This document shows positions 45,129 through 54,287 of a DNA stretch of 64,000 nt, piece by piece (within the stretch, counting starts at the first letter, position 1; the number at the start of each line of letters is the position of its first letter). The position numbers and the translations under genes are program-made. The stretch lies in the NCBI RefSeq assembly GCF_036231905.1, contig NZ_JAZARE010000002.1, positions 558,001-622,000 on the forward strand, written 5' to 3'. The stretch comes from CAMLIZ01 sp036231905. GTDB lineage: Bacteria; Pseudomonadota; Gammaproteobacteria; Burkholderiales; Burkholderiaceae_C. The notes beneath the pieces are model-generated. The model did no database searches. It was not told the DNA's origin and saw only the letters and a program-made list of their open reading frames with translations.

Positions 45129-46247
45129 ATGAACTTCACCCGGGCTGCACGCCCCCCTTCCCGCAGCGCGCTGGCTGGTGCCTTGGCCCTCACGCTGGTG
45201 GCCTGCGCCACCACCGCCGACGATGCCGAAGCCGCACGCAAGAAGCCCCATGCCGCACCGCGCAGCGACGATGCCGCCGACGTGGTCACCTATGGCCGGC
45301 GTGAGGACGTGATGCGGTTCGCCACCGAGCTGGCCGAGCGCCGCGGCTGGGAGCCCGAATGGGTGCAGGCCCAGCTGGCACAGGCCCGCTTCGTGCCCAC
45401 GGTGGCGCGGCTGATCATGCCGCCGCCGGCCGGCACGGCCAAGAGCTGGGCCGCCTACCGCGCCCGCTTCATCGAGCCGCAGCGGGTGAACGCCGGTGTG
45501 CAGTTCTGGAACGCGAATGCCGATGCCCTCGCGCGCGCCGAAGCGCAGTACGGCGTGCCCGCCTCGGTGATCGTGGGCATCATCGGTGTGGAAACCTTCT
45601 ACGGCCGCATCACCGGCAACTTCCGCGTGCTGGATGCACTGGCCACTTTGTCCTTCGACTTCCCCACCGGGCGCAAGGACCGCACGCCCTTCTTCCGCGA
45701 GGAGCTGGAGAACTTCCTCTTCATGTGCCGGCGCGAGCAGCGCGACTGCGCCTCGTTCAAGGGCTCGTATGCCGGCGCGATGGGCTTGCCGCAGTTCATG
45801 CCCAGCAGCATCAACCAGCATGCGGTGGACTTCGATGCTGACGGCCACATCGATTTGCTCGGCAGCCCGGCCGACGTGGTGGGCAGCGTGGCCAGCTTCC
45901 TCGCGGCCAAGGGCTGGGAGCGCGGCCTGCCCACGCACTACGACGTGGCACCGCCGGTGGACAGCCGGGACCGCGCCCTGCTGCTGGGGCCGGACATCGT
46001 GCCCAGCTTCACGGCGGCGGAGTTCGCCGAACGCGGCGCGGTGCTGTCCGAAGCCGGACGCCAGCACACCGGCCTGCTGGCACTGGTGGAGCTGCAGAAC
46101 GGCGATGCCGCGCCCAGCTACATCGCCGGCACGCAGAACTTCTACGCGGTCACCCGCTACAACTGGTCGAGCTATTACGCGCTGGCCGTGATCGAGCTGG
46201 GCGCGGTGGTCGAAGGCAGCCGCGCCAAGGCCCTGTCAGCGCAGTGA
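45129..46247 (+). CDS. mltB: Lytic murein transglycosylase B family lipoprotein
   Basis: A 372-residue membrane-bound lytic transglycosylase that cleaves the glycan strands of peptidoglycan. The lipoprotein signal ends LTLVAC with Cys26. The catalytic acid is Glu155 (GVETFYGR), followed by NFRVLDALATLSFDFP and AGAMGLPQFMPSS. It starts 7 bases after the TgpA stop, so it probably belongs to that envelope operon. Its stop overlaps the next gene by 4 bases (GTGA). Confidence 0.92.
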   Translation: MNFTRAARPPSRSALAGALALTLVACATTADDAEAARKKPHAAPRSDDAADVVTYGRREDVMRFATELAERRGWEPEWVQAQLAQARFVPTVARLIMPPPAGTAKSWAAYRARFIEPQRVNAGVQFWNANADALARAEAQYGVPASVIVGIIGVETFYGRITGNFRVLDALATLSFDFPTGRKDRTPFFREELENFLFMCRREQRDCASFKGSYAGAMGLPQFMPSSINQHAVDFDADGHIDLLGSPADVVGSVASFLAAKGWERGLPTHYDVAPPVDSRDRALLLGPDIVPSFTAAEFAERGAVLSEAGRQHTGLLALVELQNGDAAPSYIAGTQNFYAVTRYNWSSYYALAVIELGAVVEGSRAKALSAQ

Positions 46248-47191
46248 GGCGCTGGCGCGCCGGCATCGCGCTGCTGGGCCTGCTGCTGCCGGCCTTGTGC
46301 GGCAGCGCCGAAGCCACGGCACGGCTGCGCCTGGTGTCGTGGAATGCCGAGTGGCTGGCCGATCCCACCCTGCTGGCCCAGGCGCGCTACTGGACCGAAT
46401 GCGTACAGGCGCCCCACGCCGCCGTGCCGATGCCGCCCTGCGATGCCTACAGCCGGCACAACATCGCCGACGCAGCCGCCTACGCGCAACACAAGCTAGC
46501 GCCCCTGCGCAGCACGCTGGCCAGCCTGGCGGACGAAGGCATGGACGTGCTGGCGCTGCAGGAGGTGCAGAACGCAGCGGCGGTGCAGGCGGTGCTGCCG
46601 CCCGGTTATCGCCTGGCCTGCATCACCCAAGGCCGCACGGCACAGAACCTGGCCTTCGTGGTGCGAGAGGCGGCCCGGCTTGCGCCCACCTGCCGCGAGA
46701 TCGCCTCGCTCGGCCTGGAGGACGACACGGTGCCGCATGCCTTGCGCCGCGGCCTGGAGCTCACGGTGCAGGCCGGTGGCCGGGCCGTGGTGCTGCTCAA
46801 CCTGCACCTGAAGGCCGGCTGCGCCTTCGGTGCCATCGATGCCGGCAGCCCGCGCGCCTGCCAGACCTGGCAGCAGCAGCGGCAGGCCTTGCAGGCCTGG
46901 ATCGAGGGCCAGGCGATGCGCGGCAGCGCCTTTGCGATCGTGGGCGACTGGAACCGCAAGCCGGATGCCCGCACCCCGTGGCGCGGCATTGACTTTGTGC
47001 GGGTGGACCGGCGCGGCGCACGCCACCGCTGCCATCGTGACCTGGACCAGCTGGCGCTCAGCGCACCCTTGCGCTCGCGCCTGGCTGGGTACACCTTGCC
47101 GGCCAGTGGCCAAGCCGGGGCCCGGCTGCTGCCCGCGCACACCGGCGCGTCGGACCACTGCCCGCTGCGCGCAGACCTGAGCCTGCGCTGA
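46244..47191 (+). CDS. Endonuclease/exonuclease/phosphatase family protein, exported
   Basis: A 315-residue EEP-fold protein with an N-terminal hydrophobic signal (IALLGLLLPALCGSAEA). Active-site blocks are VSWNAEWLADP, VLALQEVQN (metal-binding Glu), VGDWNRKPD and the C-terminal SDHCPLR. It would cut a phosphodiester in the periplasm or outside: DNA, RNA or a phospholipid head group. Two or more cysteine pairs in the mature part suit an exported protein. It is coupled to the transglycosylase gene through a GTGA overlap. Confidence 0.85.
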   Translation: MRRWRAGIALLGLLLPALCGSAEATARLRLVSWNAEWLADPTLLAQARYWTECVQAPHAAVPMPPCDAYSRHNIADAAAYAQHKLAPLRSTLASLADEGMDVLALQEVQNAAAVQAVLPPGYRLACITQGRTAQNLAFVVREAARLAPTCREIASLGLEDDTVPHALRRGLELTVQAGGRAVVLLNLHLKAGCAFGAIDAGSPRACQTWQQQRQALQAWIEGQAMRGSAFAIVGDWNRKPDARTPWRGIDFVRVDRRGARHRCHRDLDQLALSAPLRSRLAGYTLPASGQAGARLLPAHTGASDHCPLRADLSLR

Positions 47192-47196
47192 CGCGA

Positions 47197-49122
47197 TCAG
47201 GCCACCACGCTGCCCGCCTCACCCACGGCGGGCAGCCAGTGCAACTGGTCGGCCGGCGCGGGCTTGCCGAAGAGGAAACCCTGCGCATGGTTGCAGCCCA
47301 GGCGCGCCAGGAACTCGCGCTGCGCGGGTGTTTCCACCCCTTCGGCCACCACCTGCAGACCCAGCGCGTGGGCCATGGACACCACGGCGGTGACGATGGC
47401 CGCGTCACCGGCCGCTTCCGGCAGCTCGCGCACGAAGCTGCGGTCGACCTTGAACTTGTCGATCGGCAGGCGCTTCAGATAGGCCAGCGACGACAGGCCG
47501 GTGCCGAAGTCGTCGATCGCGATGCGCACGCCCATGTCGCGCAGCGCGGTGAGCGTCTGCACGCTGGCGTTCACATCCTCCACCAGCGTGTGCTCGGTGA
47601 TCTCGATCTGCAGCCGGCGCGGGTTGGCGCCGCTGGCCTTCAGCGCGGCCTGCACCTGCGGCAGCAGCACCGCGCGCTTGATCTGCCGGCCCGACACGTT
47701 GACCGCGATGTACAGGTGCCCCAGCCCGGCCGCTTGCCAGCGCGCCAGCTGCCGGGTGGCGGCGTCGAGCACCCAGGCGCCCAGCTCGACGATCAGGCCG
47801 GTGCTCTCGGCCACGTCGATGAACTCCGCGGGCTGCAGCAGCCCGCGCAGCGGATGCTGCCAGCGCACCAGCGCCTCCACGCCCAGCACGTCGCCGTCGG
47901 GCAGGGCCACGATGGGCTGGTAGTGCAGCACCAGCTCGTTGCGCTGGATCGCGTGGCGCAGCTCGGTGTCGATGCGCAGGCGCGAGTGGCTGCTCTGCGC
48001 CATGTCGGGGTGGAACACCGCATAGGTGTTCTTGCCGGCTGCCTTGGCGCCGTACATCGCGGTGTCGGCCGCCCGCAGCAGCTCCTGCGCGTCGTCGGCG
48101 TCGTTCGGGAACTGCGCGATGCCCACGCTGCCGCGCACATAGATCTCGTGCCGCCCGACCTGCAGCGGCGGCTGCAGGCAGGCCACGGCAGCCGCGCCCA
48201 GGCGCTCGCTCGCGCCTTCGCGCACCGGCCCGTCGCACACCACCACGAACTCGTCCCCGCCGAAGCGGAACACCAGGTCGGACAGGCGCAGCCCGGCGCG
48301 CAGGCGCTCGGCCATCAGGCGCAGCACGTCGTCGCCCACCGCATGGCCCAGGGTGTCGTTGACGAGCTTGAAATCGTCCAGGTCCAGCAGCATGAGGGTG
48401 AAGCCCGCGCCGCTGCGGCGCGCGGCCGCCACCATGGCCTGCAGGTGTTCATTGGCGGCATGGCGGTTGTACAGCCGGGTCACCGGGTCCACGAAGGCCA
48501 GCTCGTCCAGGCGGGCCTCGGTGCGGTCGATGTCGCGCCGGATGCCCACGGCCAGCAGGTAGGCGATGCCCAGCGCCAGCAGCGCCGCCGCGGCGCTGAT
48601 GAAGGCAAAGTCGATCGCCCGCCGCTCCAGCGCCTGCAGGCTGACCACCAGCTCGATGCGGCCCACGGCGCGGGTGTCCTGCCGCACGGGCCGGATCACC
48701 ACCAGCTGGCCATCGCGGAACAGCGGGCCGGCCAGGGCGGCGGCGCGCTCTGCGTCCGACAGCGGCGCGGCGGGCGCCACGCCGGGCCGCTGGTAGGCGG
48801 CAAAGCGCTCGCCACGTGCGTCGAACAAGGTGGCCGACAGCACCACGCTGGAGGCCTGCAGCGACGCCAGGATCTCGTTGGCGGTGGGCACATCGCCGAA
48901 GAGCAGGGCTGCGGCGCTGTTGTCCCCCGCCATGCGGGCCTGCGCCTGCATGTCCTCGTGCAGTGCCGAGCGCGACGAAAAGAAAAGAAAGGCATTGAGC
49001 ACCAGGCCGGTGACCAGCAGCGCCACGCCGGCGGCCGCCACCGCCGCGCGTGTCAGGCGCAGGCCCAGGCGGTGGCGCGCCTGGCCGGGCACCACCGGGC
49101 GGGGCGGGGCGTCCGGCTTCAT
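47197..49122 (-). CDS. Membrane GGDEF-EAL protein with CHASE8-like sensor
   Basis: A 641-residue c-di-GMP enzyme. Two helices (about 25-49 and 170-193) flank a periplasmic sensor of the CHASE8 type (NSAAALLFGD motif). The cyclase domain has intact GGDEF (288-292) and an RxxD inhibitory site (RLSD, 279-282); the phosphodiesterase domain has intact EAL (416-418). Both activities could therefore be real. The layout mirrors YfiN, whose sensor is held inactive by periplasmic YfiR. Its start overlaps the YfiR gene stop by 4 bases. It is the last gene of the TonB receptor-YfiR-GGDEF/EAL operon. Confidence 0.9.
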   Translation of the reverse strand: MKPDAPPRPVVPGQARHRLGLRLTRAAVAAAGVALLVTGLVLNAFLFFSSRSALHEDMQAQARMAGDNSAAALLFGDVPTANEILASLQASSVVLSATLFDARGERFAAYQRPGVAPAAPLSDAERAAALAGPLFRDGQLVVIRPVRQDTRAVGRIELVVSLQALERRAIDFAFISAAAALLALGIAYLLAVGIRRDIDRTEARLDELAFVDPVTRLYNRHAANEHLQAMVAAARRSGAGFTLMLLDLDDFKLVNDTLGHAVGDDVLRLMAERLRAGLRLSDLVFRFGGDEFVVVCDGPVREGASERLGAAAVACLQPPLQVGRHEIYVRGSVGIAQFPNDADDAQELLRAADTAMYGAKAAGKNTYAVFHPDMAQSSHSRLRIDTELRHAIQRNELVLHYQPIVALPDGDVLGVEALVRWQHPLRGLLQPAEFIDVAESTGLIVELGAWVLDAATRQLARWQAAGLGHLYIAVNVSGRQIKRAVLLPQVQAALKASGANPRRLQIEITEHTLVEDVNASVQTLTALRDMGVRIAIDDFGTGLSSLAYLKRLPIDKFKVDRSFVRELPEAAGDAAIVTAVVSMAHALGLQVVAEGVETPAQREFLARLGCNHAQGFLFGKPAPADQLHWLPAVGEAGSVVA

Positions 49123-49640
49123 TCGCTCACCTTGCGCGCCAGCCGCAGCAGGCGCGAGCTGATCTGCAGGCGCGACTGCCGCGCCACGCCCAGGTCCACG
49201 TCGAAGGCGATGCGGCCCGCGGCATGGGCCAGCCGGATGGCCGCGCTGTCGTCATCCACCGCTTCACCGGCGATCACCAGCAGCGGCAGGCCCTTGAGCG
49301 CACGCCGTGCCGGCGCCCCTTTGGCCGCTGCCGCGTCCAGAACCACCGCATGGCAGCCGCGTGCATCGTTGGCGGGCAGGTCGCGCGGCTCGAGCCGGTG
49401 GCTGCGCACCGGCCGGCCGGCCAGCGACTTCAGCGGCGCGCTCAGCGGGCTGAGGGCATCCACGCACAGCACCAGCGGGCCACCGGCAATGAGGCCGGCA
49501 TCGGCGGGCCATTCCACGAACAGCAGGATGTTGTAGACGATGGCCGCCTCCAGCTCCACCCGCTCCACCGCCTGCGCGCAGGCGCAGGCCAGCGCGGCGC
49601 ACAGCAGCGCGAGGCAACGCGGAACGGAAAGCAGGCGCAT
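49119..49640 (-). CDS. YfiR family periplasmic protein (DUF4154)
   Basis: A 173-residue exported protein with signal peptide ending near CACAQA. AAIVYNILLFVEWP near the new N-terminus, VLCVD, GCHAVVL, and the C-terminal FDVDLGVARQSRLQISSRLL are the YfiR (DUF4154) signatures. In Pseudomonas YfiR restrains a membrane diguanylate cyclase until its redox state or an outer-membrane partner changes. Two mature cysteines could be redox-active. Only 14 bases separate it from the TonB receptor gene; the cyclase gene overlaps its end. Confidence 0.88.
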   Translation of the reverse strand: MRLLSVPRCLALLCAALACACAQAVERVELEAAIVYNILLFVEWPADAGLIAGGPLVLCVDALSPLSAPLKSLAGRPVRSHRLEPRDLPANDARGCHAVVLDAAAAKGAPARRALKGLPLLVIAGEAVDDDSAAIRLAHAAGRIAFDVDLGVARQSRLQISSRLLRLARKVSE

Positions 49641-49654
49641 GGTCCGCACCGCGC

Positions 49655-51658
49655 TCAGAACACCAGGTCCAGCCGCAGCGTGACGGTGCGTCCGGGCTGG
49701 GCGATGGTGGGCTGGCGTTCCAGGTCGGTGCCGGGGTCGGTGCGGTAACGGTCGAACAGGTCGAACACGCTGGCCGACACCGACCAGCCATGCAGCGGCA
49801 AGGCCCGCGAGACGGTGAGGTTGTTCACCCCGTAACCGGCGGCGCCGCCGCGGCGCGGCACACCCTGCCACTCCAGGCCCGCGCTCCAGTCGCCGCCCAG
49901 CGGCACGATGGCCGCCAGCTTGCCCATGCGGCGCGGCGCATACGCGGCCAGCGGCATCACAGAGGCACTGTCGCGCACCGTCTGCAGCGTGAGGTTGGCG
50001 CGCAGCCGTGCGCCGCCGCTCCAGGCGCGTTCGAACTCCGCCTCCAGGCCGCGTGCATGTGCGCTGCCCAGGTTCTGGAACACGAACAGTTCGTCGGCCG
50101 GGTCCAGGGTCTGCACGACCAGGTTGCGCGCGCGGTTGTCGAACAGCGAAAGGCTCACGCGGTCGTGCACCGTGGGCCGCCATTCCAGGGCCAGCTCGGT
50201 GCCGGTCACGCGCTCGGGCGTGAGCGCCGGGTTCAGCTTGTAGCCGCCCACCGTGTCCACCTGGTAGTAGGCCTCGAAGGCATTGGGCACCCGGAAGGCG
50301 CTGCCGCGGATGAGCTTGAGCACCAGCTCGTCCTGCGGCCGCCAGACCAGCGCGACGCGGGGGCTGAACTGGCCGCGGTAGCCCTTGTTGTGGTCCCAGC
50401 GGGCGCCGGCGGTGAAGCTCCAGGCGGGTGACAGCTCGACCTGGTCCTCCATGAACAGGCCCACCCGGTGGGCCGATCGCCGGTCGTCGAGGTAGGTGAC
50501 GGCGGGGTCCACGTCGAAGGTCTTCTGGCGCAGGTGGGTGGCCACCTGCAGCTCGCTGCCCAGCACCAGCTTGTGGTCCTGCCAGCGGGTGCTGAACCAG
50601 CGCGCTTCCAGGCCCCACCACTGGCCGGTGACGTCGTCGGCCGCCACCGTGACCGGTGGGTAGTCATAGGCATAACGGCCTTCGAAGCGGTAGTGGCCGA
50701 TGAACCAGCGTGCGGTCAGCTCGTCGTGCTGGCCCAGCGCATGGCGCCAGCTCAGGTCCAGCATCGAGTGTTCGTCGCGGTTGTTGGTGCGCGGGTCGCC
50801 CGCAATCGTGTCCAGCAAGGCAGGCGCGCCTTTGAGGCGCTCGGCATGCAGCGCACTGGCGCTCACCTCACCGCTGAGCACGCGCAGGTACACGCTGGAG
50901 CGGCGCTCGTAGTCGCCCGCGGTCGCCACACCCTCGGGCAGCACCACCTCCGTGCCGCGCACCAGCCGGCGCGAGGCGGACCACTGCAGCGCGGTGCCGT
51001 CGGCCAGCACGCGGCTGTCGCCCACGCGCAGCTCGCGCAGCCCGGCGCTGCCCAGGCTGAGCGCCGCACCGTCGGTGCCGGCGCCACCCGGCTTGCGCGT
51101 GATGACGTTGATCACGCCGAACAAGGCATTGGCGCCGTACACCGCCGAGCCCTGGCCGGGCACGAATTCCACCCGGTCCACCAGGTCGAAGTCCAGCGGG
51201 AACTCGCCGCCGATGTAGGCCTGGTCGTACACCACGTCGTTGGTGCGATAACCATCCACCAGCAGCAGCACGCGGGTGTTGTAGTCGCCGGGTGCATAAA
51301 AGCCGCGCACGCCCAGGTAGCTGTAGGAGCGATCGTTGGTGACCATGAGGCCGCGCACCGAGCGCAGCACGTCGGCCAGGCTGCGATAACCCAGGGCCCG
51401 CATCTCGGCGGCGGTGATCACCGTGACCGACGCGGCCGTCTCGCTCATGCGCTGGCTGAACTTCGAGGCGCCGGTGACCTCCATGTCCAGCAGCGCGTCC
51501 AGCGGCAGCGCGGCCAGCTGTTCGGCGCGCTCGGGGTCCGTCGGCGTAGCGGCGAACACCGGCGCCATCGCCGCGCAGGCCCAGGCCAGCGCCACGACGG
51601 CACGCCGCAGCGGCACCGGGCAGGCCGGCGCGCGGAAAGGCTCACCCATGGGACACAT
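49655..51658 (-). CDS. TonB-dependent outer-membrane receptor
   Basis: A 667-residue receptor with a signal peptide ending near PVFA, a plug domain (SVTVITAAEMRALGYRSLAD, VRGFYAPGDYNTRVLLLVDG, VYGANALFGVINVITRKPG) and a C-terminal 22-strand barrel ending in VTLRLDLVF, with phenylalanine last as usual for outer-membrane proteins. The plug matches the subgroup that travels with YfiR and GGDEF genes. It is first in that operon and is divergent from the PHP gene. No siderophore genes are near; the ligand may be a signal rather than iron. The first two codons could be GTG ATG; ATG is chosen. Confidence 0.9.
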   Translation of the reverse strand: MCPMGEPFRAPACPVPLRRAVVALAWACAAMAPVFAATPTDPERAEQLAALPLDALLDMEVTGASKFSQRMSETAASVTVITAAEMRALGYRSLADVLRSVRGLMVTNDRSYSYLGVRGFYAPGDYNTRVLLLVDGYRTNDVVYDQAYIGGEFPLDFDLVDRVEFVPGQGSAVYGANALFGVINVITRKPGGAGTDGAALSLGSAGLRELRVGDSRVLADGTALQWSASRRLVRGTEVVLPEGVATAGDYERRSSVYLRVLSGEVSASALHAERLKGAPALLDTIAGDPRTNNRDEHSMLDLSWRHALGQHDELTARWFIGHYRFEGRYAYDYPPVTVAADDVTGQWWGLEARWFSTRWQDHKLVLGSELQVATHLRQKTFDVDPAVTYLDDRRSAHRVGLFMEDQVELSPAWSFTAGARWDHNKGYRGQFSPRVALVWRPQDELVLKLIRGSAFRVPNAFEAYYQVDTVGGYKLNPALTPERVTGTELALEWRPTVHDRVSLSLFDNRARNLVVQTLDPADELFVFQNLGSAHARGLEAEFERAWSGGARLRANLTLQTVRDSASVMPLAAYAPRRMGKLAAIVPLGGDWSAGLEWQGVPRRGGAAGYGVNNLTVSRALPLHGWSVSASVFDLFDRYRTDPGTDLERQPTIAQPGRTVTLRLDLVF

Positions 51659-51676
51659 CACTTGTCAAGAGATCCA

Positions 51677-51697
51677 GTGCGCCTGCGGCGGGCGCAC
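51677..51697 (-). promoter_or_regulatory. Hairpin in the TonB receptor leader
   Basis: GTGCGCC and GGCGCAC form a perfect 7-bp stem 19 bases before the receptor start. No ribosome site is visible between it and the ATG, so the hairpin may affect translation. The role is not known. Confidence 0.3.
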
Positions 51698-51778
51698 CCT
51701 GTGTTTGCATATCGGCCGTTCGGGCAGCCGACTGAAGGCGGCAGCAACCCTTCGAGGCGGGTGGAACGGCGCGCTTTT

Positions 51779-51784
51779 TACAAT
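51779..51784 (+). promoter_or_regulatory. Candidate -10 box of the PHP gene
   Basis: TACAAT lies only 10 bases before the ATG (7 before an in-frame GTG), so a transcript from it would have almost no leader. No clear -35 box is seen at the usual distance. Confidence 0.35.
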
Positions 51785-51793
51785 GCAGGGGTG

Positions 51794-52663
51794 ATGTCCC
51801 CCTCCCCTGCGGCGCTCAACGCCGATCTCCATTCCCACTCCAACGTCTCCGACGGCACCCTGGACCCTGAAGCTCTGGCGGCACGCGCGCATGCCAATGG
51901 CGTGCAGCTGTGGGCCTTGACCGACCATGACGAAGTGGCCGGCCAGCAGCGTGCTGCGGTGGCGGCCGCCGCCTTGGGCCTGCCGTACCTGAGCGGGGCG
52001 GAGGTGTCGGTCACCTTCGCCGGCGAAACCGTGCACGTGGTGGGCCTGGGCTTCGACCCCGCGGACGCCGCCTTGCGCGACGGCTTGGCCGCCACCCGCA
52101 GCGGGCGCGACCGCCGCGCCCACGACATGGCCGACGGGCTGGCTCGGGCCGGCATTCCCGGCGCCTACGAAGGCGCGCTGCAGTACGTGGGCAACCCGGA
52201 CCTGATCTCTCGCACTCACTTTGCCCGCTTCCTGGTGGACAGCGGCATCTGCCATGACACCCACGAGGTGTTCCGCCGCTTCCTCACGGATGGTAAGCCG
52301 GGCTATGTGCCCCACCGCTGGGCCGCGCTGGGTGATGCCGTGCGCTGGATCACGGCGGCCGGCGGTATTGCGGTGATCGCCCATCCCGGCCGGTACAAGT
52401 TCACGCCCAACGAGGAGTACGCGCTGTTCTCCGAATTCAAGGCGCATGGCGGCCTGGGGGTGGAAGTGATCACCGGCAGCCACCATCCGTCCGACTACGT
52501 GAAGTACGCCGACATGGCGCGTGAGTTCGGCCTGCTGGCCTCGCGCGGCAGCGACTTCCACTCCCCCGATGAAAGCCACACCGACTTGGGCGCCCTGCCC
52601 CTGCTGCCGGGGTCGCTGACGCCGGTGTGGGAGGCGGTGGCGCACCGCGTGCAGCGGCCGTGA
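51794..52663 (+). CDS. PHP domain phosphoesterase (TrpH/YciV, RNase AM type)
   Basis: A 289-residue PHP-fold metal enzyme. Metal-binding motifs are DLHSHSNVSDG near the start, LTDHDEV, SGAEVS, VIAHPGRY and RGSDFHSP. Members hydrolyse 3',5'-nucleoside bisphosphates (pAp) or trim 5' ends of RNA (RNase AM). The ATG is followed within a few codons by the first motif, so an earlier start is unlikely. No ribosome site is evident, fitting a near-leaderless message. The next gene starts by GTGA overlap. Confidence 0.88.
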   Translation: MSPSPAALNADLHSHSNVSDGTLDPEALAARAHANGVQLWALTDHDEVAGQQRAAVAAAALGLPYLSGAEVSVTFAGETVHVVGLGFDPADAALRDGLAATRSGRDRRAHDMADGLARAGIPGAYEGALQYVGNPDLISRTHFARFLVDSGICHDTHEVFRRFLTDGKPGYVPHRWAALGDAVRWITAAGGIAVIAHPGRYKFTPNEEYALFSEFKAHGGLGVEVITGSHHPSDYVKYADMAREFGLLASRGSDFHSPDESHTDLGALPLLPGSLTPVWEAVAHRVQRP

Positions 52664-53640
52664 CGGCGGCGCGGCAGGCCACGGTCCCGGCGGCCATGCG
52701 GCCGCAGCTGCAGGGCGCCCGCGCCCAAGTCACCGGCGTGCTGCTGATCGTGGTGATGGCGGCCTGCTTCGCCACCATGGACACCACCATCAAGGTGCTG
52801 GGTGCCTGGCTGCCGGTGCTGCTGATGCTGTGGCTGCGTTATGCCTTCCAGGCGCTGGCGATGCTGGGCTGGCTGGCCTGGCAACGCGGGCGCGAAGGGT
52901 TTCGCACCGCCCATCCGCGCTTCCAGCTGCTGCGTGGCCTGCTGCTGCTGGCCACCAGCGCGATGAGCTTCTTCAGCGTGCAGTTCCTGCCGGTGGCCGA
53001 ATACACCGCGATCACCATGCTCACGCCGGTGATCGTGACGCTGTTCTCCGGCTGGCTGCTGCATGAGCCGGTGTCACGGCCACGCTGGGCCCTGGTGATC
53101 GGCGGCTTCATCGGCGCGCTGATCATCATCCGGCCCGGCAGCGGCTTGTTCGGCTGGGCCGTGCTGATGCCGCTGGCCGGCGCCTGCGCCTATGCGGCCT
53201 TCCAGCTGCTGACGCGCCGGCTGGCCGGCGTGGAGGATCCGTTCAGCACCCACTTCTACACCGGGCTCACCGGCACCTTGCTGCTCACCGCCGTGCTCGC
53301 CGCCAGCCCGATCGACGTGATGGGCACGCTGGCCGCCCAGCCGGCGTCGCGGCTCGCGTTGATGACCATGGTGGGGGCACTGGGCACCGCGGGCCACCTG
53401 TTCCTCATCCTCGCCCTGGGCATGGGCCGCCCGGCCACGCTGATGCCCTTCATGTACAGCCAGATCGCCTTTGCCACCGGCGTGGCGTATGTGTGGCTGG
53501 GTGCCGCGCCGGACGCCATCAGCGTGGCCGGCATGGCGGTGATCGGCGCCTGCGGCGCGGCGTCGGTGTGGCTCAACTTCCGCGAGGCGGAACAGCACTC
53601 CCGCGTCGCGGCGCTGACCGCGGATACGATCTCCGACTGA
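52660..53640 (+). CDS. EamA/DMT superfamily transporter
   Basis: A 326-residue inner-membrane protein with two EamA repeats, about ten helices. The first repeat has CFATMDTTIKVLG and FFSVQFLPVAEYTAITMLTP; the second has AYAAFQLLTRRLAG and PFMYSQIAFATGVAYVWLG. The family moves metabolites such as amino acids, nucleosides or riboflavin; no substrate can be read. The start is the GTG that overlaps the phosphoesterase stop. Confidence 0.88.
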   Translation: MTAARQATVPAAMRPQLQGARAQVTGVLLIVVMAACFATMDTTIKVLGAWLPVLLMLWLRYAFQALAMLGWLAWQRGREGFRTAHPRFQLLRGLLLLATSAMSFFSVQFLPVAEYTAITMLTPVIVTLFSGWLLHEPVSRPRWALVIGGFIGALIIIRPGSGLFGWAVLMPLAGACAYAAFQLLTRRLAGVEDPFSTHFYTGLTGTLLLTAVLAASPIDVMGTLAAQPASRLALMTMVGALGTAGHLFLILALGMGRPATLMPFMYSQIAFATGVAYVWLGAAPDAISVAGMAVIGACGAASVWLNFREAEQHSRVAALTADTISD

Positions 53641-53641
53641 C

Positions 53642-54277
53642 ATGTCGCAATATTTCGACGTTCATCCGGACAACCCGCAGCCGCGCCTGATCAAGCAGGC
53701 GGCGCAGATCCTGCACCAGGGCGGCGTGGCGGCGATCCCCACCGACTCCAGCTACGCCCTGGTGTGCCACCTGGACGACAAGGCCGCCGCCGAGGCGCTG
53801 CGCCGCATCCGCCAGGTGGACGACAAGCACCACCTCACGCTGCTGTGCCGCGACCTGAGCGAGCTGGCCAACCACGCCCGCGTGGACAACCGGCAGTACC
53901 GGCTGCTGAAGCTCGCCACGCCCGGGCCCTTCACCTTCATCCTCGAAGCCACCAAGGAGGTGCCGCGCCGGGTGTCGCACCCTTCGCGCCGCACCATCGG
54001 GCTGCGCGTGCCCGAGCACAAGGTGGCGCAGGCGCTGCTGGAGGAGCTGGGGCAGCCGCTGCTGGCCACCACGCTGATCCTGCCCGGCGAGACCGAGCCG
54101 CTGAACGACCCGCAGGAGATCCGCGAGCGGCTGGAAAAGCAGGTGCAGGCGGTGATGGCCGCGCACGCCTGCCCAATGGAGCCCACGACGGTGATCGACC
54201 TCACCGAGGCCGACCCGCGCATCGTGCGCCTGGGCCGCGGCGACCCGCAGCGGCTGGGGCTGGCGGTCGAGGATTGA
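53642..54277 (+). CDS. YciO/TsaC family protein (Sua5-YrdC fold)
   Basis: A 211-residue YrdC-fold protein. IPTDSSYALVCHLDDKAA near residue 30, KHHLTLLCRDLSEL, TPGPFTFILEATKEVPRRV and RRTIGLRVPEH give the nucleotide- and RNA-binding groove. True TsaC makes threonylcarbamoyl-AMP for the t6A tRNA modification and carries a KRP-type motif early; here the pattern (KHHLTLLCRD) matches the YciO branch, whose role is less certain. It starts one base after the transporter stop. Confidence 0.85.
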   Translation: MSQYFDVHPDNPQPRLIKQAAQILHQGGVAAIPTDSSYALVCHLDDKAAAEALRRIRQVDDKHHLTLLCRDLSELANHARVDNRQYRLLKLATPGPFTFILEATKEVPRRVSHPSRRTIGLRVPEHKVAQALLEELGQPLLATTLILPGETEPLNDPQEIRERLEKQVQAVMAAHACPMEPTTVIDLTEADPRIVRLGRGDPQRLGLAVED

Positions 54278-54287
54278 GCTAGCTCAA
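54274..54287. repeat. 14-base palindrome across two converging stops
   Basis: TTGAGCTAGCTCAA is a perfect palindrome spanning the stop codons of both converging genes, which are a single base apart. It may be chance or a small bidirectional terminator. Confidence 0.3.

Noticed and set aside
42701..45289. An 862-codon open frame on the minus strand across the DUF58 and TgpA genes
   Set aside because: Arg/His/Ala/Gly composition with no domain; the plus strand holds the intact transglutaminase triad.
53642..54277. Calling the YrdC-fold protein TsaC/Sua5 outright
   Set aside because: The motif pattern fits the YciO branch better, so the tRNA-modification role is not asserted.
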